Assembly: GCF_900115095.1 (NCBI RefSeq)
Contig: NZ_FOVH01000004.1
Span: 352,127-416,126, forward strand
Length of the DNA stretch: 64,000 bases
Direction: 5' to 3'
Source: Actinomadura madurae
GTDB taxonomy: Bacteria > Actinomycetota > Actinomycetes > Streptosporangiales > Streptosporangiaceae
The notes under the pieces are model-generated. The model saw only the letters and a program-made list of their open reading frames with translations. It made no database searches and was not told the DNA's origin. Made by a program: the position numbers and the translations under genes. This document shows, in pieces, positions 40,360 to 50,126 of the stretch (positions within the stretch are counted from its first letter, which is position 1; each line of letters opens with the position of its first letter).

Positions 40360-43329
40360 TTACCGGGTGGTCGTCAGTTCGACGAGGTCGGCGAGGACTT
40401 CGGAGGCGGTGATCGGGTCCAGTTCGGAGAACGGCAGGGGCCGGGGCTCGACTCGCCGGCCGAGGTCGGCGCCCAGGGTGAGCCAGACACGGTCGATTCG
40501 CTGCTCGGGCCAGAAGCCGATGTCACCGACCACGATGCCCGGATCAACGCCGATGACGACGGCTCGGCCACCGGGCAGTTCGCGGAGGACACCGGGCTGG
40601 ATGCCGTTGTCCTCGGCGCTGCCCCGCTGCCAGCCGCGCCGCTCCATGCCGACCAGTCTGCCGACCGGCACCGTGACGTCGTGGAAGCGTCCCAGCTCGG
40701 TGCCCCCGCGCTCGTCCTCGGTCAGCGCGTACGTGGGGCGGTGAAGCTGCGGGAAGGGCTGGTTGATCTCGTAGGCGTCGAACACCTCGGCCCACGTCTC
40801 CAGGTCGCCGGCCAGGTGGAGCGGATGGGCCACCCCCACCCGGGCCGTCTCGGGCAGGGGCAGCTCGTCGTCCTGAAGGTCGGCGAACGACCGGTCCTCG
40901 GCGACGCGGAACGCGCGGCCCTCCTCGGTGATCCACACCAGCCGCCGGGCGATGTGCCGCACCAGTGGATGCTCGACGATGAGAGTCCGGAAGTCCTGGA
41001 CGCTCCACCGGTGCTGCGCGACCATGGCTCGTTCGAAGCGACGGAGCCGTTCGTCGGCCACGGACCGGACGTCCTTCTTCAGGGCGGCGAACCGCCGGCG
41101 GGCGGCCGGGGCCAGCTCCTGGTGGTCGCGGACGCCCGGCGTGGGAAGGCCGGCGCGCCGCTGACCCTTGTCGTCGACGATGTACGGCCTGAGCCGCTCG
41201 TCGAAGCCCGCGGTGAAGCCGCGCGGGCCGTAGTCGAGGAACATCTCGCCCCTCTCGTCCAGCCCGAAGTCGGGGACGAGCCGGTCGCCCAGCTGTCCGG
41301 GGCTCAGCCCGAGCTCCTCGGCCAGGACGTCGATCCGCTCCTGCGCCTTCCTTCTGAGGCCCTTGTACTTGACCTTGGTGGCCGTGTCGTGGAGGTGCAT
41401 CAGCGCCACATCGCTGCCGATCGCGAGCAGGACGTCCAGGCCCCTGACCGCCTTGCCGTGGCCGCCTTCGCCCGGCCAGGCCTGGATCACCGGCGTGAAC
41501 CTGCGCACCGTCTCGTCGTCGCCGAACAGGCCCAAGGCCGTCAGCACCCACTCGGTCTCTTCCTCGAGGTAGCTCCGCTCGCGCAGGCCCGACGACTCGA
41601 ACAGGCGCCAGGCGAGTGCGGCGAGGGAGGCGGGGGTGCAGATCTCCCTGACGACGTCGATGCCCACGTACGGCTTGCCCGGCTTCGAGACGGAGAGCAT
41701 GGTGACGATGTGGTCGACCGCGTCGGCGGGAAGTGCCCGGCCGTTCTCTCTGAGAAGCACTTGGGGGAGGATGTACGGATCCGGCCATACCGGCCGCCGC
41801 GGCATCTCCGGCGGAAGGTCGTCCAGGGGGTCGGTGGCGAGCAGCACCTCGGCCGCCTTCGCGGCCTTGGCGCCGTACTCACCGGCCACGTCAAGGACTT
41901 CCCCGTCGCCTTCGGCCCCGGCGATGCGCCGAAGGGCGGCCTCCGCCTTGTAACGCCGCGGGCCGGTCTTCCCCAGCGCGGTGGGAATGAGGGCACGGAT
42001 CTCTGCCCGCCCTTCCGGCTCTCCCGGCTGGGCGGGCAGCGGCTGGAGTCCCTTGACGGTCACCCGCCTGAACTTGGGACGCTCGCGCGTCCACGGCGGC
42101 TCGACCAGCAGCCGCGGCAGGGACTCCGCCGCGGCCTCCGGCGCCCAGCCGGCGGCCGACTCGCCGATCGACTCGACGACGTCGCGGGCCGCCGCGGACA
42201 GGCGCGGCACGACGACGGCGGTGATGTCGGGACGGGCCGCGACGTGGTCGCGGAGCAGCCGGACGGCGTAGGAGGAGATCGGCGCGGGGCCCGACGCGGC
42301 CGCCTCGCCGAGCAGCCGCAGCGCCCGCCGGGGGTGGTGGCGAGCCGTCTCGATCACGGCCTTGTGCACGTGCGGCCGGTCAAGGCGGTCCACTAGAAGC
42401 CGGAACGCCTCGTCCGTCGCCAGCACACCGATTCCCCGCAGCAGTTCGTACGGGTCGCGTCCGATCTCGGTCTCTTCCTCGGCGACGGTGGCCAGTGTCG
42501 AGGCCAGCGCCGGACCGACGCCGTCGACGGCCGTGGGGAGCACGCCCGGCCTGCCGTTGAGCCAGGACCACCCGCTCTGCCTGGCGAGCAGCGTGGCGAG
42601 CTGGCCGGCCGACCCCATCGTGCGCAGCACCATCATCCAGGTGTGCGGCTGCAGGCGGGGCAGGGTGGCGCAGAGTTCGTCGACCCACGCGGTCTGCGTC
42701 GGCACCAGGTACGCGGCGGCCAGGCGTCGCATGCCGTCATGGCGGCGGTCGCCCAGGACGTCGACGGCCCGCTCGTACTCCGACTCGTCGGCGGCCGCGA
42801 GAAAGGCGCGAACGCGGGCCGCGACCCGTTCGAGGCAATCCAGACCATGGTTGTAGCCGGGGTCCTGCTTGTCCAGGCGGCGGAGCCGGAGATGGCGCCC
42901 GTCCTTCCGCTCCCGCCAGCCGTAACCGTCGACGAACACGCCGCTGAGCCCGACCGTGGCCGCGGCGGCGAACACCAGGCCGTGCTCGGCGATCCACGCG
43001 TCCGCGAAGGTGGCGAACGGTTCCTCGCCGTACTCGTAGCCGTCCCGTAGCGGCCATTCCGCGGCGAGGACGGCCGCGATCACGGCGGCGCCCTGGGGGT
43101 CCGCCTCGCCCCGCAAGTACGCGCGGGCTGCCCCGACCAGGTCTCCCCGGCTCTGCGGGTCGTCGAGCACACGGTCGATCTCGTCGCGCGTCTCCTTCAC
43201 CCACTGCTGAGCAGTGGAGGCGGCGTCAGTGTCGAGTTCGAGCGAAGGCCCGGACATCCCACCGCGACGTGGATGGAGTGCGGCGCGCCAATCGTCAGGG
43301 ATGACGAGAAGATCCTCGTTCTGGGGCAT
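40360..43329 (-). CDS. DUF4132 domain-containing protein
   Basis: 989 residues. A long helical-repeat region (residues ~50-750; e.g. HLRLRRLDKQDPGYNHGLDC, LHDTATKVKYKGLRRKAQER) is followed by the DUF4132 core with RPYIVDDKGQRRAGLPTPGV, FRTLIVEHPLVRHIARRLVW and AVVIGVDPGIVVGDIGFWPE. Related to E. coli MolR/YehI; function unknown to me. Cytoplasmic, no membrane segments. No good ribosome site precedes ATG 43329; an internal ATG at 43257 (MSGPSLELDTD) is an alternative start. Convergent with the RNase Z-like gene, 48 bases apart. Confidence 0.8.
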   Translation of the reverse strand: MPQNEDLLVIPDDWRAALHPRRGGMSGPSLELDTDAASTAQQWVKETRDEIDRVLDDPQSRGDLVGAARAYLRGEADPQGAAVIAAVLAAEWPLRDGYEYGEEPFATFADAWIAEHGLVFAAAATVGLSGVFVDGYGWRERKDGRHLRLRRLDKQDPGYNHGLDCLERVAARVRAFLAAADESEYERAVDVLGDRRHDGMRRLAAAYLVPTQTAWVDELCATLPRLQPHTWMMVLRTMGSAGQLATLLARQSGWSWLNGRPGVLPTAVDGVGPALASTLATVAEEETEIGRDPYELLRGIGVLATDEAFRLLVDRLDRPHVHKAVIETARHHPRRALRLLGEAAASGPAPISSYAVRLLRDHVAARPDITAVVVPRLSAAARDVVESIGESAAGWAPEAAAESLPRLLVEPPWTRERPKFRRVTVKGLQPLPAQPGEPEGRAEIRALIPTALGKTGPRRYKAEAALRRIAGAEGDGEVLDVAGEYGAKAAKAAEVLLATDPLDDLPPEMPRRPVWPDPYILPQVLLRENGRALPADAVDHIVTMLSVSKPGKPYVGIDVVREICTPASLAALAWRLFESSGLRERSYLEEETEWVLTALGLFGDDETVRRFTPVIQAWPGEGGHGKAVRGLDVLLAIGSDVALMHLHDTATKVKYKGLRRKAQERIDVLAEELGLSPGQLGDRLVPDFGLDERGEMFLDYGPRGFTAGFDERLRPYIVDDKGQRRAGLPTPGVRDHQELAPAARRRFAALKKDVRSVADERLRRFERAMVAQHRWSVQDFRTLIVEHPLVRHIARRLVWITEEGRAFRVAEDRSFADLQDDELPLPETARVGVAHPLHLAGDLETWAEVFDAYEINQPFPQLHRPTYALTEDERGGTELGRFHDVTVPVGRLVGMERRGWQRGSAEDNGIQPGVLRELPGGRAVVIGVDPGIVVGDIGFWPEQRIDRVWLTLGADLGRRVEPRPLPFSELDPITASEVLADLVELTTTR

Positions 43330-43419
43330 GTGGAGAAAGTAGTGCCGTCTCCCGACAGAATCAGGCGAGCATGGAACGGCGCTCGCGCGGGTGGGCGTGT
43401 TCGTCGCACGCGGGGTTGA

Positions 43420-43830
43420 TCACTCGATGACGGCCGTCGCCTCGACCTCCACGAGCACGTCCGGCTCGAAGAGGACCTCGACACCGATCAGCGACGCGGG
43501 CGGCATGGGCCGCGGCAGCCCGATCTCCTCGGCGACCTCCTCGACGCCGGCCATGAAGTCGGTGATCTTCCCTGGTGTCCAGCGGGTGACATAGAAGGTC
43601 AGCCGCACGACGTCGGAGAACGTCGCTCCCGCTCCGGCGAGGCCGGTCGCGGTGTTGCGCAGCGCCTGGGCGACCTGTCCGGCGAGGTCGTCCGGTGCGA
43701 CATGCGCGCCGTCGCCGAGGCGGGCGACCTGGCCGCTGACGTGGACCTGCCGCAGACCGGTGGCGACGGCGACATGGTGGTAGGGGACGGGCTGGAGCAG
43801 GCCCGCGGGACTGAAGCGGTGGACGGCCAC
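43420..43830 (-). CDS. RidA family protein
   Basis: 136 residues from GTG 43830, preceded by GAGGAG; the longer open frame to 43896 is rejected. Motifs: YHHVAVATGLRQVHVSGQVA, QVAQALRNTATGLAGAGATF, DVVRLTFYVTRWTP and PPASLIGVEVLFEPDVLVEV, where the usual Arg of the R-x-x-x-E substrate-binding pattern is replaced by Ser (PPASLIGV). So it belongs to the Rid family but may not be an enamine deaminase of the classical type. Divergent from the HxlR gene with a shared operator. Confidence 0.85.
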   Translation of the reverse strand: MAVHRFSPAGLLQPVPYHHVAVATGLRQVHVSGQVARLGDGAHVAPDDLAGQVAQALRNTATGLAGAGATFSDVVRLTFYVTRWTPGKITDFMAGVEEVAEEIGLPRPMPPASLIGVEVLFEPDVLVEVEATAVIE

Positions 43831-43858
43831 GGAGATCTCCTCGGATCGGGAAACGAAG

Positions 43859-43873
43859 GTATCTCTTTGATAC
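43859..43873. promoter_or_regulatory. GTATC-N5-GATAC operator between ridA-like and hxlR-like genes
   Basis: GTATC TCTTT GATAC is a perfect inverted repeat in the 80-base divergent region, 29 bases from the RidA start and 38 from the HxlR start. Divergent HxlR regulators commonly bind such a site and respond to reactive aldehydes or redox agents. A weaker related half, GGTAGTC, follows at once. Confidence 0.6.
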
Positions 43874-43910
43874 TTGGTAGTCTCAGGTAACTTCAACGAA
43901 ACGAGGTGCC

Positions 43911-44297
43911 ATGGCGGATACCGCCCCCGGCAACGCCCCCGAGTTGACGATCAGTGCGCCGCACCGCGAACTGCTCGACCAGGTCCTCGACAAGTGGTCG
44001 TTGCAGGTGCTCAACGCCCTGTGCGAACGCCCGCACCGTTTCAACGAGATGCGCCGCGCAATCCCTGCGGTGTCTCAGAAATCGCTCACCGCCACACTGC
44101 GACGGCTTGAACGCAACGGCATCGTCGAACGGGTGCTGCTCGGCACACGCCCGGTCGCCGTCGAGTACCGGATCACCCCGCTCGGCAAGACATTGCGGCG
44201 CCCCGTCGACGTCCTCCTGGAATGGGCCGCCTCCCAGATGCCGGCGATCGAAGCCGCGCGGGCGCGCTTCGACGACGACTTCAGTCATCCGGCGTGA
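43911..44297 (+). CDS. HxlR-family transcriptional regulator
   Basis: 128 residues. Winged-helix HxlR core: LDKWSLQVLNALCERPHRFN, EMRRAIPAVSQKSLTATLRR, LERNGIVERVLLGTRPVAVE, YRITPLGKTLRRPVDVLLEW. The usual first-helix cysteine of redox-sensing HxlR proteins is not at the N-terminus; one Cys sits in NALCERP. Probably represses the divergent RidA gene and itself via the palindrome between them. The 3' end overlaps the convergent CoA-transferase by 13 bases. Confidence 0.88.
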   Translation: MADTAPGNAPELTISAPHRELLDQVLDKWSLQVLNALCERPHRFNEMRRAIPAVSQKSLTATLRRLERNGIVERVLLGTRPVAVEYRITPLGKTLRRPVDVLLEWAASQMPAIEAARARFDDDFSHPA

Positions 44298-45460
44298 ACG
44301 GCTCCTTCCGCGATGAGGCCGTCGATGGCCCCGTCGTCGTAGCCGACCTCGGCGAGGACCTGGCGGGTGTGCTCCCCGAGGGCGGGTGGAGGCATGCGCA
44401 CGGGGACCCGCTCCCCGTCATAGCGGACGGGGTGAGCCGGCAGGCGGACGGTGCCCGCGGTGGGGTGGTCGATCGTCATGATCGACCCGTTGTGCGCGAT
44501 CTGGGGGTCCTTCTCGACATCGGCATGGGTCTGCACCGGGGCATGCCACACCGACAGTTCGGTGAATCTCGCCAGCCAGTTCCCGGTGGTTCTGGACGAG
44601 ATATGAAAGGCCACCCGCGCGTTGATCTCCGTCCGCCGGGAGAACTCCTCGGATTGCGGAATGGCGGCGAACCAAGGGTCTTCGAAGATCTCCGCGAGTT
44701 TGCCCGTCGAGGTCAGCGACAGGCAGACATGGCCGTCGGCCGTGGCGAACACACCGTAAGGGGCCTTGTAGAAAGGTGAGGAGACCCCGGTCGGTTCCCG
44801 GTCCTGGCCGAAGCCGTTGAGGTGGTAGCTGAGGGGCTCGATCTGGAGATCGAGTGCGGCGCTGAGGAGGTCGCTCTCCACCCTGTGGCCGTCGCCGGTG
44901 CGGGCACGGTCGAACAGCGCCCCGAGGATGCCGACGGCGGCGATGGCGGCGGCGTGCTGGTCCACGATCGACGCGCCGACGGGAATGGGCGGGGCCTCGG
45001 CCGGGCCGTTGAGGGAGGCGAGGCCGGACAGGGCTTGCAGCAGCACGTCCTGGCCCGGTCGGTCACGGTAGGGGCCGCTTCCGCCGTAGCCCGTGAGCGA
45101 CGCGTGGACGATGCCCGGATTCAGCGCCCTGACCTGCGCGGGGCCCAGCCCCAGACGGTCCATGGCGCCCGGCCGGTAGCTCTCGACGAGCACGTCGGCA
45201 CGGGCGACCAGGCGGCGCGCGGCCTCGGCTCCCCCGTCGGACCGCAGGTTCACGGCGATGCTGCGCTGGTTCCGGTTGCCGAGCAGATGGAAGACGCTGT
45301 GGCCGTGCAGGTATGCGTCGGGGCCCGACCAGCTCCGTTCGAAGGCGCCGGTGACGGGCTCGACCTTGATGACGTCCGCACCCAGATCCGCGAGGAACTG
45401 CGTGGCCGAAGGGCCTTGGAGGAAATGGGTGAAGCTGATGACGGTGATTCCTGCGAGCAC
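44285..45460 (-). CDS. CaiB/BaiF family CoA-transferase
   Basis: 391 residues from GTG 45460, set by GGGAGG at ideal distance; upstream in-frame ATGs lack one. Family motifs: LAGITVISFTHFLQGPSATQ, FLADLGADVIKVEPVTG, GNRNQRSIAVNLRS, VLVESYRPGAMDRLGLG, GYGGSGPYRDRPGQDVLLQA (catalytic Asp after GQ) and GALFDRARTGDGHRVESDLL. Moves CoA between organic acids, e.g. activating a carboxylic acid for degradation. A remnant of a close homologue's last codons lies at 19236. Confidence 0.9.
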   Translation of the reverse strand: MLAGITVISFTHFLQGPSATQFLADLGADVIKVEPVTGAFERSWSGPDAYLHGHSVFHLLGNRNQRSIAVNLRSDGGAEAARRLVARADVLVESYRPGAMDRLGLGPAQVRALNPGIVHASLTGYGGSGPYRDRPGQDVLLQALSGLASLNGPAEAPPIPVGASIVDQHAAAIAAVGILGALFDRARTGDGHRVESDLLSAALDLQIEPLSYHLNGFGQDREPTGVSSPFYKAPYGVFATADGHVCLSLTSTGKLAEIFEDPWFAAIPQSEEFSRRTEINARVAFHISSRTTGNWLARFTELSVWHAPVQTHADVEKDPQIAHNGSIMTIDHPTAGTVRLPAHPVRYDGERVPVRMPPPALGEHTRQVLAEVGYDDGAIDGLIAEGAVHAG

Positions 45461-45591
45461 GGATGTCCTCCCGATGGGCATAACAATGGTGCGCCGCCCG
45501 GTCTGTGCTGCGCTATCCGTCACGTGACTGCATCTTGGCGCACGAAGTGACGGGCTAGGATCGAATACACCCGCAAATTGTTGGAGGCCTC

Positions 45592-48375
45592 GTGCGCCAC
45601 CACATCCACCGACACCGCAGCGCGCCGGCAGAGATGTCGCTCGATCAGGCGATCATCGGCCGGGACGCCGAGCTCGCGTTCTTGGTCGACGCGGTGGACC
45701 GTGCGCCGGCGGGTGACCGGCTCGTGATGCTCACCGGTGTCCCCGGGGCGGGCAAGAGCACCTTGTTGAAGACCGTGGCGGGGCATGCCCGGGCGGCGGG
45801 TGTCCAGGTGCTGCGCTGCACGGGCAGCGAATCAGAGGCAAACCTGGCGTTCGCGGGTCTGCACCAGCTTCTGCGGCCGTTCCTGGGCGACGCCGGCAGG
45901 CTGCCCGGCCGTCAACGGGCCGCGCTGCTGGGTGCCGTCGGACTCGGACCCGCCCCGGAGCGGTTCGATCCGATGCTCGTGGGCGTCGCCGTTCTGACAC
46001 TGTTGTCCGACCTCGCCGACCGGGCTCCGGTCTTGATCGCGGCGGACGACGCGCAGTGGATCGACGGCGCTTCGCTCGACGCCATGGCCTTCGCCGCACG
46101 ACGGCTGGACATGGAGCCCGTCACCGTGATCGTCGGCACCCGCGGCGGGAACCCGCTGCCCGGGTTCGACACTGACCGGGTGCTGGAGCTGGACCCTCTC
46201 GACGAGGCCGCGGCCGGTCGATTGCTCGACGCACAACCAGGCGAACCGTCCGGGCGGCTGCGGAGGCGGATCCTCCAGCAGGCCGGCGGTAATCCGCTCG
46301 CGCTGGTGGAGCTGGCGAGAGCCGCCGCGTCGGACCGCGTCGGCCTGGATGCGGCACTGGCGGGCCCGCTGCCGCTCACCGAGCGGCTCGAACGCATCTT
46401 CGCCAGAGCCTTGGCGGGGCTGCCGGAGGCCACCCGGCGCTCGCTCCTGCTGCTGGCCGCGGCCGACGACGCGGACCCCGCATCCGGCGTGGCCATGGCT
46501 CTGCCCGACACCGATGACGAGGCATGGTCGCCGGCACAGGACGCCGGGCTGGTGCGGCAGATCGACCGGCGGATCCGGTTCCGCCACCCGCTGATCCGGT
46601 CGGCCGTGTACAACGTCGCGCCTTTCGACGCCCGGCGCGACGTCCATCTGAAGCTCGCCGCGGCGCTGCGGGACGAGCCGGACCGGCGCGCCTGGCATCT
46701 GGCCGCCGCCACGCTCCATCAGGACGCCGAGGTGGCGGCCGCGCTGGAGCGGACGGCCGACCGCGCCCGGAGCCGTGGCGGCTACGCGGCGGCCGCGACG
46801 GCGCTCGAACGCGCGGCGGAGCTCTCCCCGGTGCGCGAGGACGCCGCGCGGCGGCTGGTCGCGGCCGCCGAGGCCGCCGTGTTCACGGGGCGGCTCGACT
46901 GGGTCGAGGAACTCGCGGCCAAGACCGGTGCGCTCACCACCGACCCGGCGGTCCGGCTGTCCGCCTCACTGCAGGTCGGCCGGCTGATGGCTCTCACGCA
47001 GCGTCACTCGGCGGCGTTCTCGCTGCTCGCCCGCAACGCGCGAGCGGCGGCCGGCACGGATCCGGCCACCGCGCTGGAACTCCTCTCCGGCGCCGCCGTG
47101 GTCCGCTTCTACTCGGGGCTTGAGGACGAGCGTCGCGAGATCCGGCGGATCCTGCGGTCCGTCAGGGCGGGGTCCGGGGACGAGGAACCGCTGCGGGTCT
47201 GGGTGACGGTGGTCGCGGATCCGTTCGCCGCCAGGGCGGACGCGCTCGACGAGCTGCCCCGGCTCCTCTCCGAGTGGGGCGGCCGGCCCGGCCGGCTGAC
47301 CATGCTGGCGATCGTCGCCTGGATGCTCGACGAGACGCCCCTGGCCGTCCGCACCTTCGACGCGGCCCTCGACCAGTGGTCGAACCGCAGTCCCCTGCCG
47401 AACGGGCTGGGCTGCGCCGCGGCGCTCGCCTATCTCGATCACGGCAACTGGACACAGGCTCACGCGGTGTGCGCCGAGGTCGCCGCCATCGCGGCGGAGA
47501 CCGGCCTCGATCATGCCGCGGCGTGCGCCTCGGCGGTCGACGCCATGGTGCTGGCTCTGCGGGGGCGCACGGCGGAGGCACGCGCCCGCGCCGACGGGGC
47601 GCTCAAACTGATCGATCCTTCGGACAGCCGATCGGTCGCGGTCTACGCGCGGCGCGGCCTGGGAGCCGCCGCCCTCGCCGACGGCGACCACGAGACGGCT
47701 TACGAGCAGTTCCGGCTGGTCTTCGACTCCGGCGGCGAGCCTGTGCACTACCACGCGTCCTGCGCGGCCGTCGCCGATCTCGCCGCGGCCGCCGCCCGCA
47801 GCGGTCATCGCACCGAAGCCGCGAGCATCGTCGAGCAATTGGCCGGCACCCTCGGCCCGGCCTCCTCGCCGCGTCTGACGGCGTTGATCAGCCGCGCACG
47901 GGCCTTGCTGGCCGATCCGGACCGTGCCGAGGCGCACTTCCGGCAGGCCCTCGCGGAGCCGGTCGAGCAGTGGCCCTTCGAGCGCGCGGGAACGCTTCTC
48001 GATTACGCGGAATGGCTGCGGCGCCGGCGGCGCATCAGCGACGCACGCCCGATGCTCGCCGCGGCATTGGAGCGCTTCCGGCATCTGGGAGCGCGCCCGT
48101 GGGCCGAGCGCGCGGAGGCCGAGTTGCGGGCCGCGGGTATGGACGTCGTCCCGCCCCTGCCCGACGCGCTGGCGGACCTGTCACCGCAGCAGCAGCGGAT
48201 CATCCGGCTGGCGGCGCAGGGCCTGACGAACCGCGAGATCGGAGAAAGGCTCTACCTTTCACCGCGTACGGTCAGCTCCCACCTGTACCGCGTCTTCCCG
48301 AAGCTCGGTGTCACGGCGCGCTCTCAGCTGCGCGATCTCGTCGAGGGGATGTCCATGGCCGGCGGCAACGTGTAG
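45592..48375 (+). CDS. LuxR-family (LAL-type) transcriptional regulator with AAA ATPase
   Basis: 927 residues from GTG 45592 behind GGAGG. Walker A LTGVPGAGKST (Lys55), Walker B VLIAADDAQWID, helical repeat region, and C-terminal LuxR domain LSPQQQRIIRLAAQGLTNRE, RLYLSPRTVSSHLYRVFPKL. Divergent from the CoA-transferase gene and convergent, 14 bases away, with the dehydratase operon. Sequence layout closely parallels the LAL regulator at 27282, so the two are paralogues. Confidence 0.9.
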   Translation: MRHHIHRHRSAPAEMSLDQAIIGRDAELAFLVDAVDRAPAGDRLVMLTGVPGAGKSTLLKTVAGHARAAGVQVLRCTGSESEANLAFAGLHQLLRPFLGDAGRLPGRQRAALLGAVGLGPAPERFDPMLVGVAVLTLLSDLADRAPVLIAADDAQWIDGASLDAMAFAARRLDMEPVTVIVGTRGGNPLPGFDTDRVLELDPLDEAAAGRLLDAQPGEPSGRLRRRILQQAGGNPLALVELARAAASDRVGLDAALAGPLPLTERLERIFARALAGLPEATRRSLLLLAAADDADPASGVAMALPDTDDEAWSPAQDAGLVRQIDRRIRFRHPLIRSAVYNVAPFDARRDVHLKLAAALRDEPDRRAWHLAAATLHQDAEVAAALERTADRARSRGGYAAAATALERAAELSPVREDAARRLVAAAEAAVFTGRLDWVEELAAKTGALTTDPAVRLSASLQVGRLMALTQRHSAAFSLLARNARAAAGTDPATALELLSGAAVVRFYSGLEDERREIRRILRSVRAGSGDEEPLRVWVTVVADPFAARADALDELPRLLSEWGGRPGRLTMLAIVAWMLDETPLAVRTFDAALDQWSNRSPLPNGLGCAAALAYLDHGNWTQAHAVCAEVAAIAAETGLDHAAACASAVDAMVLALRGRTAEARARADGALKLIDPSDSRSVAVYARRGLGAAALADGDHETAYEQFRLVFDSGGEPVHYHASCAAVADLAAAAARSGHRTEAASIVEQLAGTLGPASSPRLTALISRARALLADPDRAEAHFRQALAEPVEQWPFERAGTLLDYAEWLRRRRRISDARPMLAAALERFRHLGARPWAERAEAELRAAGMDVVPPLPDALADLSPQQQRIIRLAAQGLTNREIGERLYLSPRTVSSHLYRVFPKLGVTARSQLRDLVEGMSMAGGNV

Positions 48376-48389
48376 GCGGGCCGCGGCTG

Positions 48390-50126
48390 TCAGCGGGCGG
48401 TCCCCCGGGTCCGGTCCCGTGACGGCGGAGTCCGCCGCGGGCGCCGCAGCACGGCCCCCTGCTGGATCGGGCCGACGAGGGCGGCGTACTGGCCGAGCCA
48501 TCCCCGCTCGGCCTGGGGATCGCCCGCGGTGACCGGTGCGCCGTTCCTGGGCGCCTCGGTGTCCAGGCGCCGCGCGTCCAGGTCGATCGTGATCAGGTCG
48601 CCGTCGAGCACTCCGGCGAGCGGACCGCCGTCCGCCGCCTCGGGCATGACCTGGCCGACCACGAGGCCGTGGTTGAGCCCGGACAGCTCACCGTCGGTGA
48701 CCACCGCGACCTGCCCGCCGAGTCCCGCGCCGTTGAGGGCCGCGACGAAGCTCGCCGCGAAGACGGTGCCGGGCCCGCCGCGCGGTCCCATGCCGCGCAA
48801 TACGATCACGTCACCGGGGTCGATGGCGGACGTGCCGAGGGCCGTGATCGCCGCGTCCTCGCCGGCGAACACGCGTGCGGGGCCCGAGAACCGCCTGCGG
48901 GCGGAGCCCACCGCGGCGGCCTTGACGATGGCTCCTTCCGGGGCGAGCGTGCCGCGCACGATCAGCAGGCCCGGTTCCGGCCTCACCGGATTCGACGGGG
49001 AGCGCAGCACCTGCCCGTCCGGGCGGGGCGCCCGCTCGGCGAGCTCGGCCACCGTGCGGTCCGAGACCGTCAGGGCATCGCGGTGCAGGCGCGGGAGGAG
49101 GGCCCGCAGGACGGCTTGCGCTCCCCCGACCCGCTCCAGGTCCCAGACCTGGTGGGAGCCGTTGGGTCTGATGGCCGCCAGCTGCACCGCGTCCCTCCCC
49201 TTCCGCTCGAACGTCGCCACGACGTCCACGTCGAGGTCCGCCTCTTGGGCCACCGCCGTCAGATGGCGGACGCAGTTGACGGAGCCGCCGAGTGCGAGGG
49301 CGACCTCGACGGCGTTCTCCAGTGCGTCGGCGGTCAGGATCTGGCGTGCGGTGACGCCTTCATGGACAAGGGACACGATGCGGCGGCCCGCTTCGGCCGC
49401 GCGCGCGAGCATGGCCCGGGAGTTCGCCCGCACCGGAGCGGAACCGGGCATGGTCATGCCGAGGGCCTCGGCGAGTACGTGCATGGTGTTGGCGGTGGCC
49501 AGTCCCGCGCACACACCAGGGCCCTTGATGGCGTGGTCGGCCAGCCGTCCCAGTTCGTCGACGCCCATCCGCCCCGACGCGAGTGCCCCCACGGACTCGT
49601 AGACGGTGTCGATGTCGACCGAGCATCCCGCGAGCGTGCCGCCCCCCTGATAGCCGCCGATCACGAGAATGGCCGGCAGGTCGAGCCGGGCCGCCGCCAT
49701 CAGATGGGCCGGGGTGGTCTTGTCGCAGGAGGACAGGCAGACCATGGCATCGAGCTGGGCGCCTTCCACGGCCGCCTCGATGTCGTTGACGATCAGATCC
49801 CGGGTGGGCATCAGGTAGCGGGCCTTGCGTCCGGCGCTGGTGACGAAGTCGCTCGGAGCCGTGGTGCGGATCTCCAGGGGCAGGCCCCCGGCCTCGCGGA
49901 CGGCGTCGGCGACGACACCGGCGACATCGTCGAGGTGGGCGAAGCAGACCGACAGGCGCGAGGAGGTGTTGACGATGGCGATCTTGGGACGGTGCTGCTC
50001 CTCCTGCGTCAGTCCCATGGCGGACCACTGGGCCCGCCGGACGGCCCATCGGGTCGTGCCCGGTTCGAAGTTGCTGCGCAGGGGCCTGGGGTCCGGCACG
50101 TGCTTCTCCCGGGAGTCGTCGATCAC
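48390..50126 (-). CDS. IlvD/Edd family dehydratase (second copy)
   Basis: 578 residues from GTG 50126, overlapping the FAD-oxidoreductase stop (GTGA). Cysteines of the iron-sulfur site: NTSSRLSVCFAHLDD, LSSCDKTTPAHLMAA and GPGVCAGLATANTMH. Also LALGGSVNCVRHLTA, GAIVKAAAVG, LRGMGPRGGPGTVFA and VTDGELSGLNHGLVVGQVMP, where the usual Ser-x-Gly base segment is DGELSGLNHG. It is clearly different from the dehydratase at 33779 (CNSW form). Predicted to dehydrate a sugar acid or dihydroxy acid as the last step of this operon. The 3' end is 14 bases from a convergent LuxR gene. Confidence 0.87.
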   Translation of the reverse strand: MIDDSREKHVPDPRPLRSNFEPGTTRWAVRRAQWSAMGLTQEEQHRPKIAIVNTSSRLSVCFAHLDDVAGVVADAVREAGGLPLEIRTTAPSDFVTSAGRKARYLMPTRDLIVNDIEAAVEGAQLDAMVCLSSCDKTTPAHLMAAARLDLPAILVIGGYQGGGTLAGCSVDIDTVYESVGALASGRMGVDELGRLADHAIKGPGVCAGLATANTMHVLAEALGMTMPGSAPVRANSRAMLARAAEAGRRIVSLVHEGVTARQILTADALENAVEVALALGGSVNCVRHLTAVAQEADLDVDVVATFERKGRDAVQLAAIRPNGSHQVWDLERVGGAQAVLRALLPRLHRDALTVSDRTVAELAERAPRPDGQVLRSPSNPVRPEPGLLIVRGTLAPEGAIVKAAAVGSARRRFSGPARVFAGEDAAITALGTSAIDPGDVIVLRGMGPRGGPGTVFAASFVAALNGAGLGGQVAVVTDGELSGLNHGLVVGQVMPEAADGGPLAGVLDGDLITIDLDARRLDTEAPRNGAPVTAGDPQAERGWLGQYAALVGPIQQGAVLRRPRRTPPSRDRTRGTAR

